A DNA stretch of 18,783 nucleotides from an uncultured archaeon. GTDB lineage: Archaea; Thermoproteota; Nitrososphaeria; Conexivisphaerales; CALBHZ01. Both the position numbers and the translations under genes were made by a program. Shown here one piece after another: positions 1 to 8,053 of this stretch. The first letter of the stretch is position 1. Each line of letters begins with the position of its first letter. The DNA is taken from assembly GCA_937892815.1 (NCBI GenBank), contig CALBHZ010000170.1, forward strand, positions 1 through 18,783. The letters are read 5' to 3'. The notes below the pieces were generated by a model. The model was not told the origin of the DNA. It saw only the letters and a list, made by a program, of their open reading frames with translations, and made no database searches.

Positions 1-100
1 TTTTAATCCGTCCTATTTCTTTAACTACTTCCCTTCTCTTCAAGAAGAGCCTGAGGATATTCTCCATTAAGCTAAACGCTTTTTCCCTTTCTTCCTTCAT
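1..100 (-). CDS. aroQ: Chorismate mutase, AroQ class, N-terminal 33 codons (cut by window edge)
   Basis: This would convert chorismate to prephenate, the first step towards Phe and Tyr. Only 33 codons are visible, starting at ATG 100-98, before the frame runs off the window. The visible helix contains ILRLFLKRREVVKEIGRIK, the hallmark of the AroQ H1 helix. Set against my memory of the E. coli AroQ domain it aligns without gaps: Arg5 matches catalytic Arg11, the second Arg of KRRE matches Arg28, and the last visible Lys33 matches Lys39. A GGAGTGATC ribosome binding site lies inside the end of aroC, 4 bp before the start. It is the last visible gene of the aspartate-to-chorismate operon and catalyses the step after AroC. 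The C-terminal part, and any fused domain such as prephenate dehydrogenase or dehydratase, cannot be seen. Confidence 0.8.
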   Translation of the reverse strand, partial: MKEEREKAFSLMENILRLFLKRREVVKEIGRIK

Positions 101-104
101 ACGA

Positions 105-1199
105 TCACTCCAGCACTGGAGGTATGAATCCGGCCCTTAAAGCGTGATCCGCTAAAATGAAAGCTACTAACGATTCTACTATGGGAACTGCTCTATGAAC
201 TACGCATGGATCGTGCCTTCCCGGAACGACTATTTTCCCTTCTTTCATTTCTTTGAAGTTGACCGTTTTTTGCGGCTTAGCTATAGAGGAGGGAGGTTTA
301 AAGGCTACTCTAACAACTATAGGCATGCCGTTAGATATTCCTCCTAGAATACCGCCGGCTCTGTTTGTTAAAGTTACGATTTCGCCGTTCTTTATAGCCA
401 TAGGATCGTTATTTTCCGATCCTCTCAACTTAGCTGAGAGGAATCCCGCTCCGAACTCTACCCCCTTAACGGCCGGGATAGAGAACAAGGCCCTAGCTAA
501 GTCAGAATCTAGGGAGGAGAATACGGGCTCTCCTAAACCAACCGGTACGTTTAAGGCTATGCACTCAACTACCCCTCCTACGCTATCCCCCTCTTCCTTA
601 GCTTTTAATATAGCCTCCTTCATCCTTCTAGCTGTCTCAGGATGAGGGCATCTCACATCGTTTTCATACCTCTTTCGAAGCTCTTCTATCGAGAGCTCGG
701 GAGTCTTTATATCCGCTATTTCCCTTACATACCCGATAACTTCAACGTTTAAGGTATGTGAGAGGAGCTTAAGGGCTAACGCTCCGGCCATAACGAAGCC
801 AACGGTTATCCTAGCCGAGAACCTTCCGCCCCCTCTAGGATCGTTATACCCTCCATACTTCATGTAAGCGGTGTAATCGGCATGACCGGGTCTTGCCCAC
901 CCCTTCTCGATAAGCTCGTAAGGCCTGCTATCTACGTCTACATTTCTAACCATCATGGCTAGCGGCGCTCCGGTCGTCCTTCCCTTATAAACTCCTGAAA
1001 GGATCTCTACTTTATCCGCCTCCCTTCTTGAGGTTGATATTTCGCTAGCAGGCCTTCTTAAATCGACTATCTTTTGTATGTCTCCTTCTGATAACGGAAG
1101 GCCTGCCGGAACTCCGTCGATAACTACTCCTACGACTTTACCGTGGCTTTCTCCAAAGCTAATCATTACTAGTCTTTGTCCCAGCAGATTTCCAACCAT
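105..1199 (-). CDS. aroC: Chorismate synthase
   Basis: AroC removes phosphate from 5-enolpyruvylshikimate-3-phosphate to give chorismate, using reduced FMN, and is the last common step of aromatic synthesis. The 364-aa protein has the family length. Visible motifs are GESHG (residues 16-20, His19), the RRPASEISTSRREAD segment (about 49-62), RPGHADYT (His106), GGGRFSARIT (about 124-132) and, near the C-terminus, GRHDPCVVHRAVPIVE. The ATG at 1199 follows a GAGGT-type ribosome binding site and starts 5 bp after the stop of the unknown 138-aa gene. The next gene, aroQ, starts 4 bp after the TGA. Residues 1-15 match the usual chorismate synthase N-terminus, supporting this start. Nothing looks truncated or altered. 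Confidence 0.97.
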   Translation of the reverse strand: MVGNLLGQRLVMISFGESHGKVVGVVIDGVPAGLPLSEGDIQKIVDLRRPASEISTSRREADKVEILSGVYKGRTTGAPLAMMVRNVDVDSRPYELIEKGWARPGHADYTAYMKYGGYNDPRGGGRFSARITVGFVMAGALALKLLSHTLNVEVIGYVREIADIKTPELSIEELRKRYENDVRCPHPETARRMKEAILKAKEEGDSVGGVVECIALNVPVGLGEPVFSSLDSDLARALFSIPAVKGVEFGAGFLSAKLRGSENNDPMAIKNGEIVTLTNRAGGILGGISNGMPIVVRVAFKPPSSIAKPQKTVNFKEMKEGKIVVPGRHDPCVVHRAVPIVESLVAFILADHALRAGFIPPVLE

Positions 1200-1204
1200 C
1201 TTAC

Positions 1205-1621
1205 TTACCTCTTCCTTAAGGTTTCTACCTCTCTTATTATTTTCCTTATCCTCTTTACGTTAAGGTAGTTAGGCATGTAATCTGGATGGAGGTTGGCCGA
1301 TATGGCCTTCTTAAAGGCCTTCCAAGTTAGGACCTTTGTCGCTACCCTCTTATTTAGATCGACTAGGAGAATTCTGTACCTCCTCACTAACTTCCTTATC
1401 TCCTTCTTAACCTTTACCCTTCCTATTCCAGTACACCTAGCCCAGTAATTGCCTTCGCTAAACGTTCTAGCTCTAGTTAAGGCTACTACGTAGATTAGGG
1501 ATTTATTTCCTTCAATAGCGTACCAAAACTTGTCCCCCTTTATCGCATTTATTAGATTTTCAACGTCCCTACCGAGCTTCTTAAACTTCTTCCTTAAGCT
1601 CGATCTCCACTTCCTACCCAT
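1205..1621 (-). CDS. Unknown basic 138-aa protein inside the chorismate operon
   Basis: I do not recognise this protein. It is strongly basic, with about 38 Lys/Arg against about 10 Asp/Glu by hand count. Basic clusters lie at both ends (RKKFKK near residue 10, LRKR at the C-terminus) and in the middle (KVKKEIRKLVRRYR). There is one Cys, no metal-binding cluster, no signal peptide and no membrane segment. The composition would suit contact with RNA or DNA, but that is inference. The ATG at 1621 lies within the last 28 bp of aroA; a GGAG about 10 nt upstream is inside aroA coding sequence. No alternative ATG, GTG or TTG follows in the first 25 codons. It ends 5 bp before aroC. Tight packing between two pathway genes argues that it is expressed and not a chance frame. 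Confidence 0.75.
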   Translation of the reverse strand: MGRKWRSSLRKKFKKLGRDVENLINAIKGDKFWYAIEGNKSLIYVVALTRARTFSEGNYWARCTGIGRVKVKKEIRKLVRRYRILLVDLNKRVATKVLTWKAFKKAISANLHPDYMPNYLNVKRIRKIIREVETLRKR

Positions 1622-2910
1622 CTTATTTCAGCTCCAAGTTGAGAGAGGTCGTCAAAGAAGCTAGGGTAGGACTTACTAATGGATTCAGGATCGCTAATTA
1701 GACATTTAGCATTCAAGGAGAGGCAAGCTATAGTTAAAGCCATCACTATCCTGTGATCTCCCCATCCTCTCAAAACGCATTCCTTAGCCTCCTTAATAGG
1801 ATGTACGATCAGCCCGTCTTCTTTCTCCTCTACTTTTGCTCCTAACTTCTTCAACTCAGACGATATAGCGGTTATTCTATCGCTTTCCTTAATTCTGGTA
1901 TGCGCTACGCCGGTAATTTCTACGGGTGCTTTAGATTTAAGCCCTATTACCGCTACTACGGGTAGCAGATCCGGAGAGTTAGATAGATCGAATTTCCCTC
2001 CCGTGATGTCTTTAGTTCCTAAAACCCTTATCTCATCTTCCCTCTCTATTACCTTACCTCCAACTTCTCTAATAATTTCAACGATTTTAGAATCGGCTTG
2101 AGGAAGGCTTGGGTTTAGGCCTTTTATCGTCACATCTCCTTCAGTTAACAAAGCTCCAACTAAGAGAAAGGAAGCCGATGAGTAATCCCCAGGGACCTTA
2201 AATTTAGATGGGGAATATCCCAAGGCTTTAACGTGAAACTCTTCATATCCTCTCTTCCCAACTCTAGCATTAAAATGGCTCATGGTAGCTATAGTCATAT
2301 CGACGTATGGTTTAGATACCAAGTCTTCAACTTCTATTAAAGTATCCTCCTTCGATACGGGAGATGAGAGGAGGAGAGCGCTTACGAATTGAGATGATAA
2401 TTTACCGGAAATCTCCACCTTTCCCCCCTTTAACCTTCCTCCTCTGACTATTACAGGAGGCTTACCGTTTCCCCTCGCGCTTACAGCCCATCCCCCTAGA
2501 GCGTTAATAGCGTTTAGTAGAGGAGCTAAAGGCCTTCTTCTCAAGCCCTCATCTCCAGTTAAAACGGAGTATCCTCCTTTAGTTTGAGCTGAAAAAGCGG
2601 TTAGGAACCTTATGGTCGCGCCGGAAAGGCCGCACCATACTATATCGTTAGGAGCGTCTATTTCTCCGCCTTCAACTACCCACTTATTGTCCTCTTCAAG
2701 TAGATTAACGCCGTATAGCTTTAACGCGTTCTTCATTACGATTGAGTCGTCCGATAGGGATGGGTTTTCTATCTCACTTTCTCCATAAGCTAAGGAGCTC
2801 GCAATAAGAGCTCTCTGAGTATAGCTCTTACTTGCAGGAGCGATCACAGAGCCTTGGAGGGGTTTCTTATACTCGATTCGAACGTATTTCAATACTTGAC
2901 CACTTCGCAT
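1594..2910 (-). CDS. aroA: 3-phosphoshikimate 1-carboxyvinyltransferase (EPSP synthase)
   Basis: AroA transfers the enolpyruvyl group of PEP to shikimate-3-phosphate. The 438-aa protein fits the family's two-domain fold. Motifs seen are PASKSYTQRALIASSL (Lys28 and Ser29 bind substrate), GLSGATIRF (about 94-102), TGDEGLRRRPLAPLL (about 118-132), SGKLSSQFVSALLLSSP, and RIKESDRITAISSELKKLGA and GWGDHRIVMAL in the C-terminal half. The ATG at 2910 overlaps the end of aroK by 22 bp and has no well-spaced ribosome binding site. A TTG at 2892-2890, forming a TTGA overlap with the aroK stop, would give a 432-aa protein starting MKYVRIEYKK. That is equally consistent with the family and mimics the aroD/aroE junction. 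The 3' end overlaps the 138-aa gene. Confidence 0.95.
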   Translation of the reverse strand: MRSGQVLKYVRIEYKKPLQGSVIAPASKSYTQRALIASSLAYGESEIENPSLSDDSIVMKNALKLYGVNLLEEDNKWVVEGGEIDAPNDIVWCGLSGATIRFLTAFSAQTKGGYSVLTGDEGLRRRPLAPLLNAINALGGWAVSARGNGKPPVIVRGGRLKGGKVEISGKLSSQFVSALLLSSPVSKEDTLIEVEDLVSKPYVDMTIATMSHFNARVGKRGYEEFHVKALGYSPSKFKVPGDYSSASFLLVGALLTEGDVTIKGLNPSLPQADSKIVEIIREVGGKVIEREDEIRVLGTKDITGGKFDLSNSPDLLPVVAVIGLKSKAPVEITGVAHTRIKESDRITAISSELKKLGAKVEEKEDGLIVHPIKEAKECVLRGWGDHRIVMALTIACLSLNAKCLISDPESISKSYPSFFDDLSQLGAEIRWVGSGDRA

Positions 2911-3725
2911 CCTTTATTCGTAGGCCTCGTAATTATGACGTTATACCCTTTCCTCCTAGCTAAGCTTACTAACTCATCCTTTAGATCTTCGTTACATAAG
3001 ATAGCTATAGCCGGTCCCGTACCCGTTACGCCAGCCGCTATAGCTCCTAGCTTCATCGCTTCGTAAGATAAGGACTGATCGATGTTTTGAGCGCTAGCTG
3101 TAAGCATGCCGTTAATTACCATCGCCTCATATATATCTCCGGATTCAATTATTTCCTTCAACTTTAGCCCGATAGGCTTAAAGACTTCGTAGGCCTCTAC
3201 GTTTACCTTAGATTTAGGCAAAAGTTCGGAATAGGCTACAATTACCGAGATTTCCTCATCCGCTTCCATCTTCTTTATTATCTTCATTTCGTAATTATCG
3301 GTTAAGACTATGCCTCCGAAGAAGGAAGCACATGCGTCATCATAAGCTCCAGTTATGGAAACGCCTGCTTCTATAGATGCTTTACATGCGGTTCTAAGAA
3401 GGTCTTCGTCGCTTACCTCTAAACCCTCCAATACCGCTATGGCCTTCGTCAAAGCGGATGATAAAGCGCTCGAGCTTTTAAGCCCTCTAGATGGAGGAAT
3501 TTCAGAATAAACCTCTACCCTATACTTCCCTTCTACGTTATAATCTTCCTTCATTTTCAAAATAACGGCCTTAATTAGTTCGTCGTTTATTACATTAGAG
3601 GAGTATTCTTTGCTTCTCTCAACAGTAACGGATAGAGGGAGGTCTATAGCCATGCTACATCCAAATCCAGAGGATATAGCGTTGAGTATCGAGATACCTG
3701 CGTGAGTTGTACATTTAACCTTCAT
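2889..3725 (-). CDS. aroK: Archaeal shikimate kinase, GHMP superfamily
   Basis: This enzyme phosphorylates shikimate at O3 with ATP. It belongs to the archaeal GHMP-fold type, unrelated to the bacterial P-loop AroK. The 278-aa protein shows the GHMP glycine-rich motif PPSRGLKSSSALSSA (residues 77-91), the GAYDDACASFFGG segment (about 126-138) with the acidic pair Asp129/Asp130, and the C-terminal GVTGTGPAIAIL motif that closes the active site. Homoserine kinase and mevalonate kinase share the fold; the position between aroE and aroA decides the assignment. The ATG at 3725 overlaps the end of aroE by 11 bp and is preceded by GAGGAGAG at about 9 nt. The stop TGA is probably reused in a TTGA overlap for aroA. 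Confidence 0.93.
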   Translation of the reverse strand: MKVKCTTHAGISILNAISSGFGCSMAIDLPLSVTVERSKEYSSNVINDELIKAVILKMKEDYNVEGKYRVEVYSEIPPSRGLKSSSALSSALTKAIAVLEGLEVSDEDLLRTACKASIEAGVSITGAYDDACASFFGGIVLTDNYEMKIIKKMEADEEISVIVAYSELLPKSKVNVEAYEVFKPIGLKLKEIIESGDIYEAMVINGMLTASAQNIDQSLSYEAMKLGAIAAGVTGTGPAIAILCNEDLKDELVSLARRKGYNVIITRPTNKGCEVVKY

Positions 3726-4533
3726 GGCGTACAGCTCTCCTCATTACATCTCTAGGAGCTTTTAAACCGGTCCAAAACTCAAAGGCCTGCGCTGCTTGCT
3801 CTACCAATATATCTATTCCTGAAATATAGGCTATGCCGGGCTTTACCTTATCTAAGAAGGTACCGTTTAACGAATACGCCATGTCAACTACTATCGATCT
3901 ACGGACCTTATCGATCACCGATTTCAGAAAGGAAGGATCGCCGTACATTCCCATTGGAGTCGCATTTACAAATACTTCGGGGTTAGAAACGTAATCGGCT
4001 TTTAAAGGCCTAACAGCTATCTCCACTCCTGAAAGCTTTCTCTCCAGCTCTTCCTTCAATTCTTCCGCTCTTTTCAAGGTCCTATTTAGTACGGTTATCT
4101 TCTTAAATCCCAATTCGTACAAGGCATATATACATGCCTTTGCGGCTCCGCCTGCCCCTAAAATCAAGGCGTTTTCAAACTCAGAAAGATGAGGTTCGAG
4201 GAGGAGCTTAAAGGCAGACCAGTCCGTATTCGTACCGATAAGCTTTCCTCCCTCTACCTTAACCGTATTTACAGCGCCTATTTTACTCGCTACAGGATCT
4301 ACTTCATCGAGCAGAGGGATTATTGAGGGCTTATGCGGTATCGTTACGTTAAAGCCTCTACATATGTACCTAAAGCCTTTAACTACGTCCGTTAACCCTT
4401 CTTCCGGAACGTCGAACGCGATATAGACGGCGTTTATCCCTAGCTCCTTGAAGGCCGCGTTATGTATTCTAGGAGAGAGGCTTTTAGAAACAGGATGGCC
4501 AATTAAGCCGAAAAGAGATGTTCGCTCTTTCAA
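3715..4533 (-). CDS. aroE: Shikimate dehydrogenase (NADP+)
   Basis: AroE reduces 3-dehydroshikimate to shikimate. I place the start at TTG 4533-4531, giving 272 aa. The frame stays open 44 codons upstream to an ATG at 4665, but that part lies wholly inside aroD, is Arg-rich and matches nothing in AroE. From the TTG the protein reads MKERTSLFGLIGHPVSKSLS, the standard N-terminus. Other motifs are NVTIPHK with catalytic Lys68, GAVNTV, GTNTDW with Asp104, the nucleotide loop GAGGAAKA (about 126-133), NRT for the NADP phosphate, NATPMGM, and GIDILVEQAAQAFEFWTG at the C-terminus. The TTG overlaps the aroD stop (TTGA). A GAGGT lies about 9 nt upstream. Confidence 0.93.
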   Translation of the reverse strand: MKERTSLFGLIGHPVSKSLSPRIHNAAFKELGINAVYIAFDVPEEGLTDVVKGFRYICRGFNVTIPHKPSIIPLLDEVDPVASKIGAVNTVKVEGGKLIGTNTDWSAFKLLLEPHLSEFENALILGAGGAAKACIYALYELGFKKITVLNRTLKRAEELKEELERKLSGVEIAVRPLKADYVSNPEVFVNATPMGMYGDPSFLKSVIDKVRRSIVVDMAYSLNGTFLDKVKPGIAYISGIDILVEQAAQAFEFWTGLKAPRDVMRRAVRHEG

Positions 4534-5198
4534 GCCTCCAAAACCTCTAAAATTTGTAAAGCCTCGTCTACGGTAGGTTGTCCAGGAGCGACGGCTTCTC
4601 CCGGTATAGAGGCGTAAATTAGCGGAGAGCCTAAAGCTAAAGATAGGAATCTCGTAAAGTTCCAAAGGCTTCCAGCGGAGAAGGCGATGATCTTATTAGG
4701 TTCGAAGAGCTTGTAAAGTTTAAGCAACTCTACCGCTTCTCTAAAGACTTTTGGATACGTAACGATCTTAGCTATATCTCCTAGTTTTAGACATTCCTTA
4801 ACGTCTTCTACGATCGATCTTAGGGTTGGGGAATTGTTCATATAGTGTTTAGAGATTATTAGGTTAGTATCGATTTCCTCCTTAATTTCACTTATAGTAC
4901 TTAACTCTATATCGACGAAGAGCGGCTTCATTTCCTTTAACCTCGAGAAAATCTTTCGGGCTTTTCCTATGTTATAGCTCTTATCAACTCCTCCTTCATC
5001 CGGTCTCCTATAAGTGATAATTAGCCTATTAGAAAGGGGAGATAGCCTTTCAAATAGATTATCTAGGTCTATTTCGTGGAGGTAGTCTAGCCTAGCTTCC
5101 GCAATTACCCTTTCGTCGTAAGAGCTTAAAACCCACTTAACCCTATTAACAAGTAGGTCTAAGCTCTTAGCCTTTATCGATACCGCGATCCTCCCCAT
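4530..5198 (-). CDS. aroD: 3-dehydroquinate dehydratase, type I
   Basis: AroD dehydrates 3-dehydroquinate to 3-dehydroshikimate through a Schiff base. At 222 aa it is a compact archaeal type I enzyme. Visible active-site features are AEARLDYL (Glu34, Arg36, Asp38), LIITYRRPDEGG (about 59-70), His118 in SKHYM, the Schiff-base Lys144 in DIAKIVTYP, Arg183 in NFTRF and Gln207 in APGQPTVDEAL. The set is complete. The ATG at 5198 follows the DHQ synthase stop by 4 bp. Its ribosome binding site is weak, with only AGGGA very close to the ATG, so coupling to the upstream gene is likely. Its TGA at 4532-4530 overlaps the aroE TTG. Confidence 0.95.
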   Translation of the reverse strand: MGRIAVSIKAKSLDLLVNRVKWVLSSYDERVIAEARLDYLHEIDLDNLFERLSPLSNRLIITYRRPDEGGVDKSYNIGKARKIFSRLKEMKPLFVDIELSTISEIKEEIDTNLIISKHYMNNSPTLRSIVEDVKECLKLGDIAKIVTYPKVFREAVELLKLYKLFEPNKIIAFSAGSLWNFTRFLSLALGSPLIYASIPGEAVAPGQPTVDEALQILEVLEA

Positions 5199-5202
5199 TT
5201 CC

Positions 5203-6219
5203 CTACTTCTCTAATATGTATTCCTCAACGGCCATCCCAAAATGCCTACCTTTAGGCCCCGAAGGGATGTGAACTAACACTCTATCGCCCGGTTTTAAAT
5301 CCGTCACCGAAATAGCTTCTCCCTTACTGGATACAAGCCTTATGGTTTCCGCGTACTGGAGAATAACCGTTCCCTCAACGTTATCCGCTCTTGCCTTAAC
5401 TACAGCTAGCGGCCTTCTCTCTATCTTCGATCTTCCAACTACAGCCCTTCTAGTAGAACCATCCGAGGCCACTATGAGTACCTCATCTCCAGACGATACT
5501 TCGGATAGATACTTCGTTTTTCCATTCGGTAGCAATATGTAGTTGTGAACTCCTCCAGCGTTAACCCTAAAGGGCCTAGGAGCCGTAAACTCAGAACCTA
5601 TCGTTTCTCCGTGTATTAAGAAGAGAAAGCCGCTAAACGAACCTACCAGCATTCCCTCTCCTACCTCAAGCATGTTGGACGTATCTACACAGACTCTTTC
5701 CCCCATTCCCACTACCTTTACATCAACTACCTCGGCTTCCTTAAGCTCTAGCTTAGGAGGCTTCAATAGAATGTCTGTATACGAGAAGAGCTCTTCTACC
5801 GATTTAGGGCTTATTATTATGCCATCTACGCCTTTTTCGAGAACGCCAACTAGCGTTTTGGCGTCCTCTACGTTTTTCGCCTCAACATACAGCTTTACGT
5901 CGGTCCCTTCAAGCATCGCTATAATGTTTTCTAGAGGGATTATTCTCCAATCCCTAGTTTTAATTAAATAACCGTAAGGCCTTTCTCTAGCTATGGCTTC
6001 TACGTCTTCTTTCTTTTCTATCTCCACTTCTACTATACCTCCCTTTCCAATCTTAACATCCGCACCTTCAAAATCTCCATAAATCTTCACCTTACTACGT
6101 ATATCTTTAGGAAGGGCCTCCGGCCTTATCATTAAATCCCTTATGCCTAGTGAAAGAGCTGCTTGAATTACGGGTAAGTTTACTTCATCTTGTTTGAGTA
6201 TAACTACTTTGCTTTTCAC
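5203..6219 (-). CDS. 3-dehydroquinate synthase II (archaeal AroB')
   Basis: This enzyme converts 2-amino-3,7-dideoxy-D-threo-hept-6-ulosonate to 3-dehydroquinate by NAD+-dependent oxidative deamination and ring closure, the archaeal replacement for classical AroB. The 338-aa sequence carries family-typical blocks: DWRIIPLENIIAML (about 90-103), PRPFRVNAGGVHNYILLPNG (about 215-233), YLSEVSSGDEVL, KIERRPL (about 265-271), QYAETIRLV and the C-terminal GPKGRHFGMAVEEYILEK. The start is GTG 6219-6217 with GAGGTG 7 nt upstream. It lies inside the last 35 bp of the ADH synthase gene, the largest overlap of the operon apart from discarded longer frames. No alternative start occurs in the following codons. 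It works directly after the neighbouring ADH synthase. Confidence 0.93.
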   Translation of the reverse strand: MKSKVVILKQDEVNLPVIQAALSLGIRDLMIRPEALPKDIRSKVKIYGDFEGADVKIGKGGIVEVEIEKKEDVEAIARERPYGYLIKTRDWRIIPLENIIAMLEGTDVKLYVEAKNVEDAKTLVGVLEKGVDGIIISPKSVEELFSYTDILLKPPKLELKEAEVVDVKVVGMGERVCVDTSNMLEVGEGMLVGSFSGFLFLIHGETIGSEFTAPRPFRVNAGGVHNYILLPNGKTKYLSEVSSGDEVLIVASDGSTRRAVVGRSKIERRPLAVVKARADNVEGTVILQYAETIRLVSSKGEAISVTDLKPGDRVLVHIPSGPKGRHFGMAVEEYILEK

Positions 6220-7000
6220 CCTTTAACACCTCTAAAGCTTCTTCAACGCTCCAGTTTTCGTAAACTATCTTGCCTAAAGCCTTTAAGATCAGTACTGGAT
6301 TATCGTGTTGGAAAACATTCCTTCCAAAGGTCACTCCCTTAGCTCCAGCTTCTATAGCCCCTTTCGCCATCTCTAAGAGCTCCCTATCCGTGCTTACCTT
6401 GGGACCTCCGGCTATAACTACGGGTACTGGACAGGCTTTAACTACTTGTTTAAAGCTATCTGGATCGCCGGTATACGAAGTTTTAACGACGTCGGCTCCA
6501 AGCTCAGCTCCTACTCTAACTACATGGGCTAAGACGGCTGGATCGTTCGGGTTTTTGATGAACTCTCCCCTAGGATACATCATGGCTAGGAAGGGCATTC
6601 CCCATTCATCTGAGCTATCGGACAGATAGCCTAAAGTAGCTAGCATTTCCGGTTCTTCCTTAGCTCCTATGTTAATGTGGACGGAAACCCCGTCGGCTCC
6701 GAGCCTTATAGCCTCCTCAACTACAGCAATTTGTACCTTATAGTTTGGAGATGGGCCTAGAACGGTGCTTGCCGTAGCGTGCATTATAATGCCTAGGCTT
6801 GGAGGCCTTTTTAGACCTTTAATCATTCCCTTATGTAGGATAACGGCAGAGGCCCCGCCTTCATCCACTTTATTTACTATATCGTTGATATCGGTTAAGC
6901 CTTTAATTGGACCGCTCGTTACTCCGTGATCCATAGGTACGCACAACATCCTTCCGTTTTTAAATAGCCTAGATAACCTGACTTCCTTACCCATTACCAT
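6185..7000 (-). CDS. 2-amino-3,7-dideoxy-D-threo-hept-6-ulosonate (ADH) synthase (AroA')
   Basis: This class I aldolase-fold enzyme joins L-aspartate semialdehyde to a fragment from 6-deoxy-5-ketofructose 1-phosphate, the first committed archaeal shikimate step. The 271-aa protein shows VPMDHG (Asp24, His25), YPRGEF (Tyr142), the Schiff-base Lys173 in VVKTSYTGD, VIAGGPKVST and GVTFGRNVFQHDNP. Archaeal class I fructose-bisphosphate aldolase is a close relative with the same core. The choice rests on context: aspartate-semialdehyde dehydrogenase lies immediately upstream and DHQ synthase II downstream. The ATG at 7000 is 6 bp after the asd stop with a strong GGAGGTG about 9 nt away. A second in-frame ATG at 6994 has worse spacing. 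Confidence 0.92.
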   Translation of the reverse strand: MVMGKEVRLSRLFKNGRMLCVPMDHGVTSGPIKGLTDINDIVNKVDEGGASAVILHKGMIKGLKRPPSLGIIMHATASTVLGPSPNYKVQIAVVEEAIRLGADGVSVHINIGAKEEPEMLATLGYLSDSSDEWGMPFLAMMYPRGEFIKNPNDPAVLAHVVRVGAELGADVVKTSYTGDPDSFKQVVKACPVPVVIAGGPKVSTDRELLEMAKGAIEAGAKGVTFGRNVFQHDNPVLILKALGKIVYENWSVEEALEVLKGEKQSSYTQTR

Positions 7001-7006
7001 TTCTCT

Positions 7007-8053
7007 CTACACCTCCCAATACCCTAACTTATACATAAGTTCAGCGGTAAGTATAGCGTTTCCAGCAGCTCCTCTTATCGTATTATGGCTTATTAAGGTA
7101 AATCTCAATGAATAATCGTCGATACCTTTCCTTATCCTTCCTACTACCGTGCTCATTCCATTCCCTGCGTTTCTATCCTTCCTAGGTTGAGGTCTGTCGT
7201 CTTCCTCTCTAACTACTATTGGATTTTCAGGAGCCGTAGGGAGTTTTAGCTCTTGAGGCTTGCCTTTAAAGCTCCTCAAGACCTCTTTAGCGTCCTCGGG
7301 CTTGATCGGCCTCTCAGTCTCAATATACACGCTCTCTAGATGTCCATCTAAAACCGGTACCCTATGACACATAGCGGCTATCATAATATTGGCTGGCTTT
7401 ACCTTTCCATTTTCCAAAGTACCTAGCATTTTCAAGCTTTCAACAACCACTTTCTCCTCCTCCTTTTTGATATAAGGGATAACGTTATCTATTATAAGTA
7501 AGCTGGATACTCCGGGATAACCCGCTCCGCTAACGGCTTGAAGAGTGGCTACTATTACCTTCTTAAGCTTAAATTCATCGTGTAAAGGCTTTAAAGCCAT
7601 AACTAAACCAGCTGCCGTACAGTTAGGACCTGTAACTATAAAGCCCTTCCATCCTCTACGTTTCCTCTGTTCCCTCAATAGCTCTAGATGATCCGGGTTT
7701 ACCTCGGGTATGATGAGCGGGACGTCTGGCTCCATCCTGTAGGCGCTGGCATCGCTTATTACCCTATGTATAGCGGCGTACTTAGCTTCAAGCTCCCTAG
7801 CTACCTCGCTAGGGAGGCAGCTAAAGAATAGATCTGCTTTCTGTCTTTCCGGTTCAGCAGGCTCTACCTGTTTCCTCATTAACTCCTTAGGAGGTTCGTA
7901 TTCCCCTACCCATTCCACAGCCTCCTCGTATAGCTTGCCGGCGGATTTACCTCCTATGAATACTTTAGGTTTAAACCAAGGATGTTCCGCCAATAACTTA
8001 ACGTACTGTTGTCCCACCATTCCGGTTACCCCTATTATACCTACTTCAAACAT
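7007..8053 (-). CDS. asd: Aspartate-semialdehyde dehydrogenase
   Basis: Asd reduces aspartyl-4-phosphate to L-aspartate semialdehyde with NADPH. Seen are the N-terminal nucleotide loop GVTGMVGQQY, the catalytic Cys near residue 145 in GPNCTAAGLVM, LQAVSGAGYPG, and the substrate-binding block HRVPVLDGHLES. It is of the archaeal/fungal-like subgroup, judged by the long PNCTA region and the HRVPV block. I choose ATG 8053-8051 (348 aa), 7 nt after GGAGGTGA and overlapping the aspartate kinase stop by one base (TGATG). A GTG one codon upstream (8056) is possible but poorly spaced. In this operon its product is the direct substrate of the next enzyme, ADH synthase, and not only a lysine, threonine or methionine precursor. 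Confidence 0.95.
   Translation of the reverse strand: MFEVGIIGVTGMVGQQYVKLLAEHPWFKPKVFIGGKSAGKLYEEAVEWVGEYEPPKELMRKQVEPAEPERQKADLFFSCLPSEVARELEAKYAAIHRVISDASAYRMEPDVPLIIPEVNPDHLELLREQRKRRGWKGFIVTGPNCTAAGLVMALKPLHDEFKLKKVIVATLQAVSGAGYPGVSSLLIIDNVIPYIKKEEEKVVVESLKMLGTLENGKVKPANIMIAAMCHRVPVLDGHLESVYIETERPIKPEDAKEVLRSFKGKPQELKLPTAPENPIVVREEDDRPQPRKDRNAGNGMSTVVGRIRKGIDDYSLRFTLISHNTIRGAAGNAILTAELMYKLGYWEV

Noticed and set aside
36..49. Inverted repeat CTCTTC-AA-GAAGAG at the left edge.
   Set aside because: It is explained by Arg/Lys/Leu codons of aroQ and is not in a terminator position with a T-run.
4534..4665. N-terminal extension of the aroE frame up to an ATG at 4665.
   Set aside because: It lies fully inside aroD in another frame, is Arg-rich and has no shikimate dehydrogenase features; the TTG at 4533 restores the family N-terminus.
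6185..7000. Alternative identity of the ADH synthase as class I fructose-bisphosphate aldolase.
   Set aside because: The folds and catalytic Lys are shared, but the neighbours Asd and DHQ synthase II supply its substrate and use its product, so ADH synthase is far more likely.
7793..7816. Perfect hairpin with 9-bp arms (CTCCCTAGC and GCTAGGGAG, 6-nt loop) inside asd.
   Set aside because: I expect about 0.4 such hairpins by chance in a window of this size, it is entirely coding, and the reading frame is normal. Not enough to call an RNA element.
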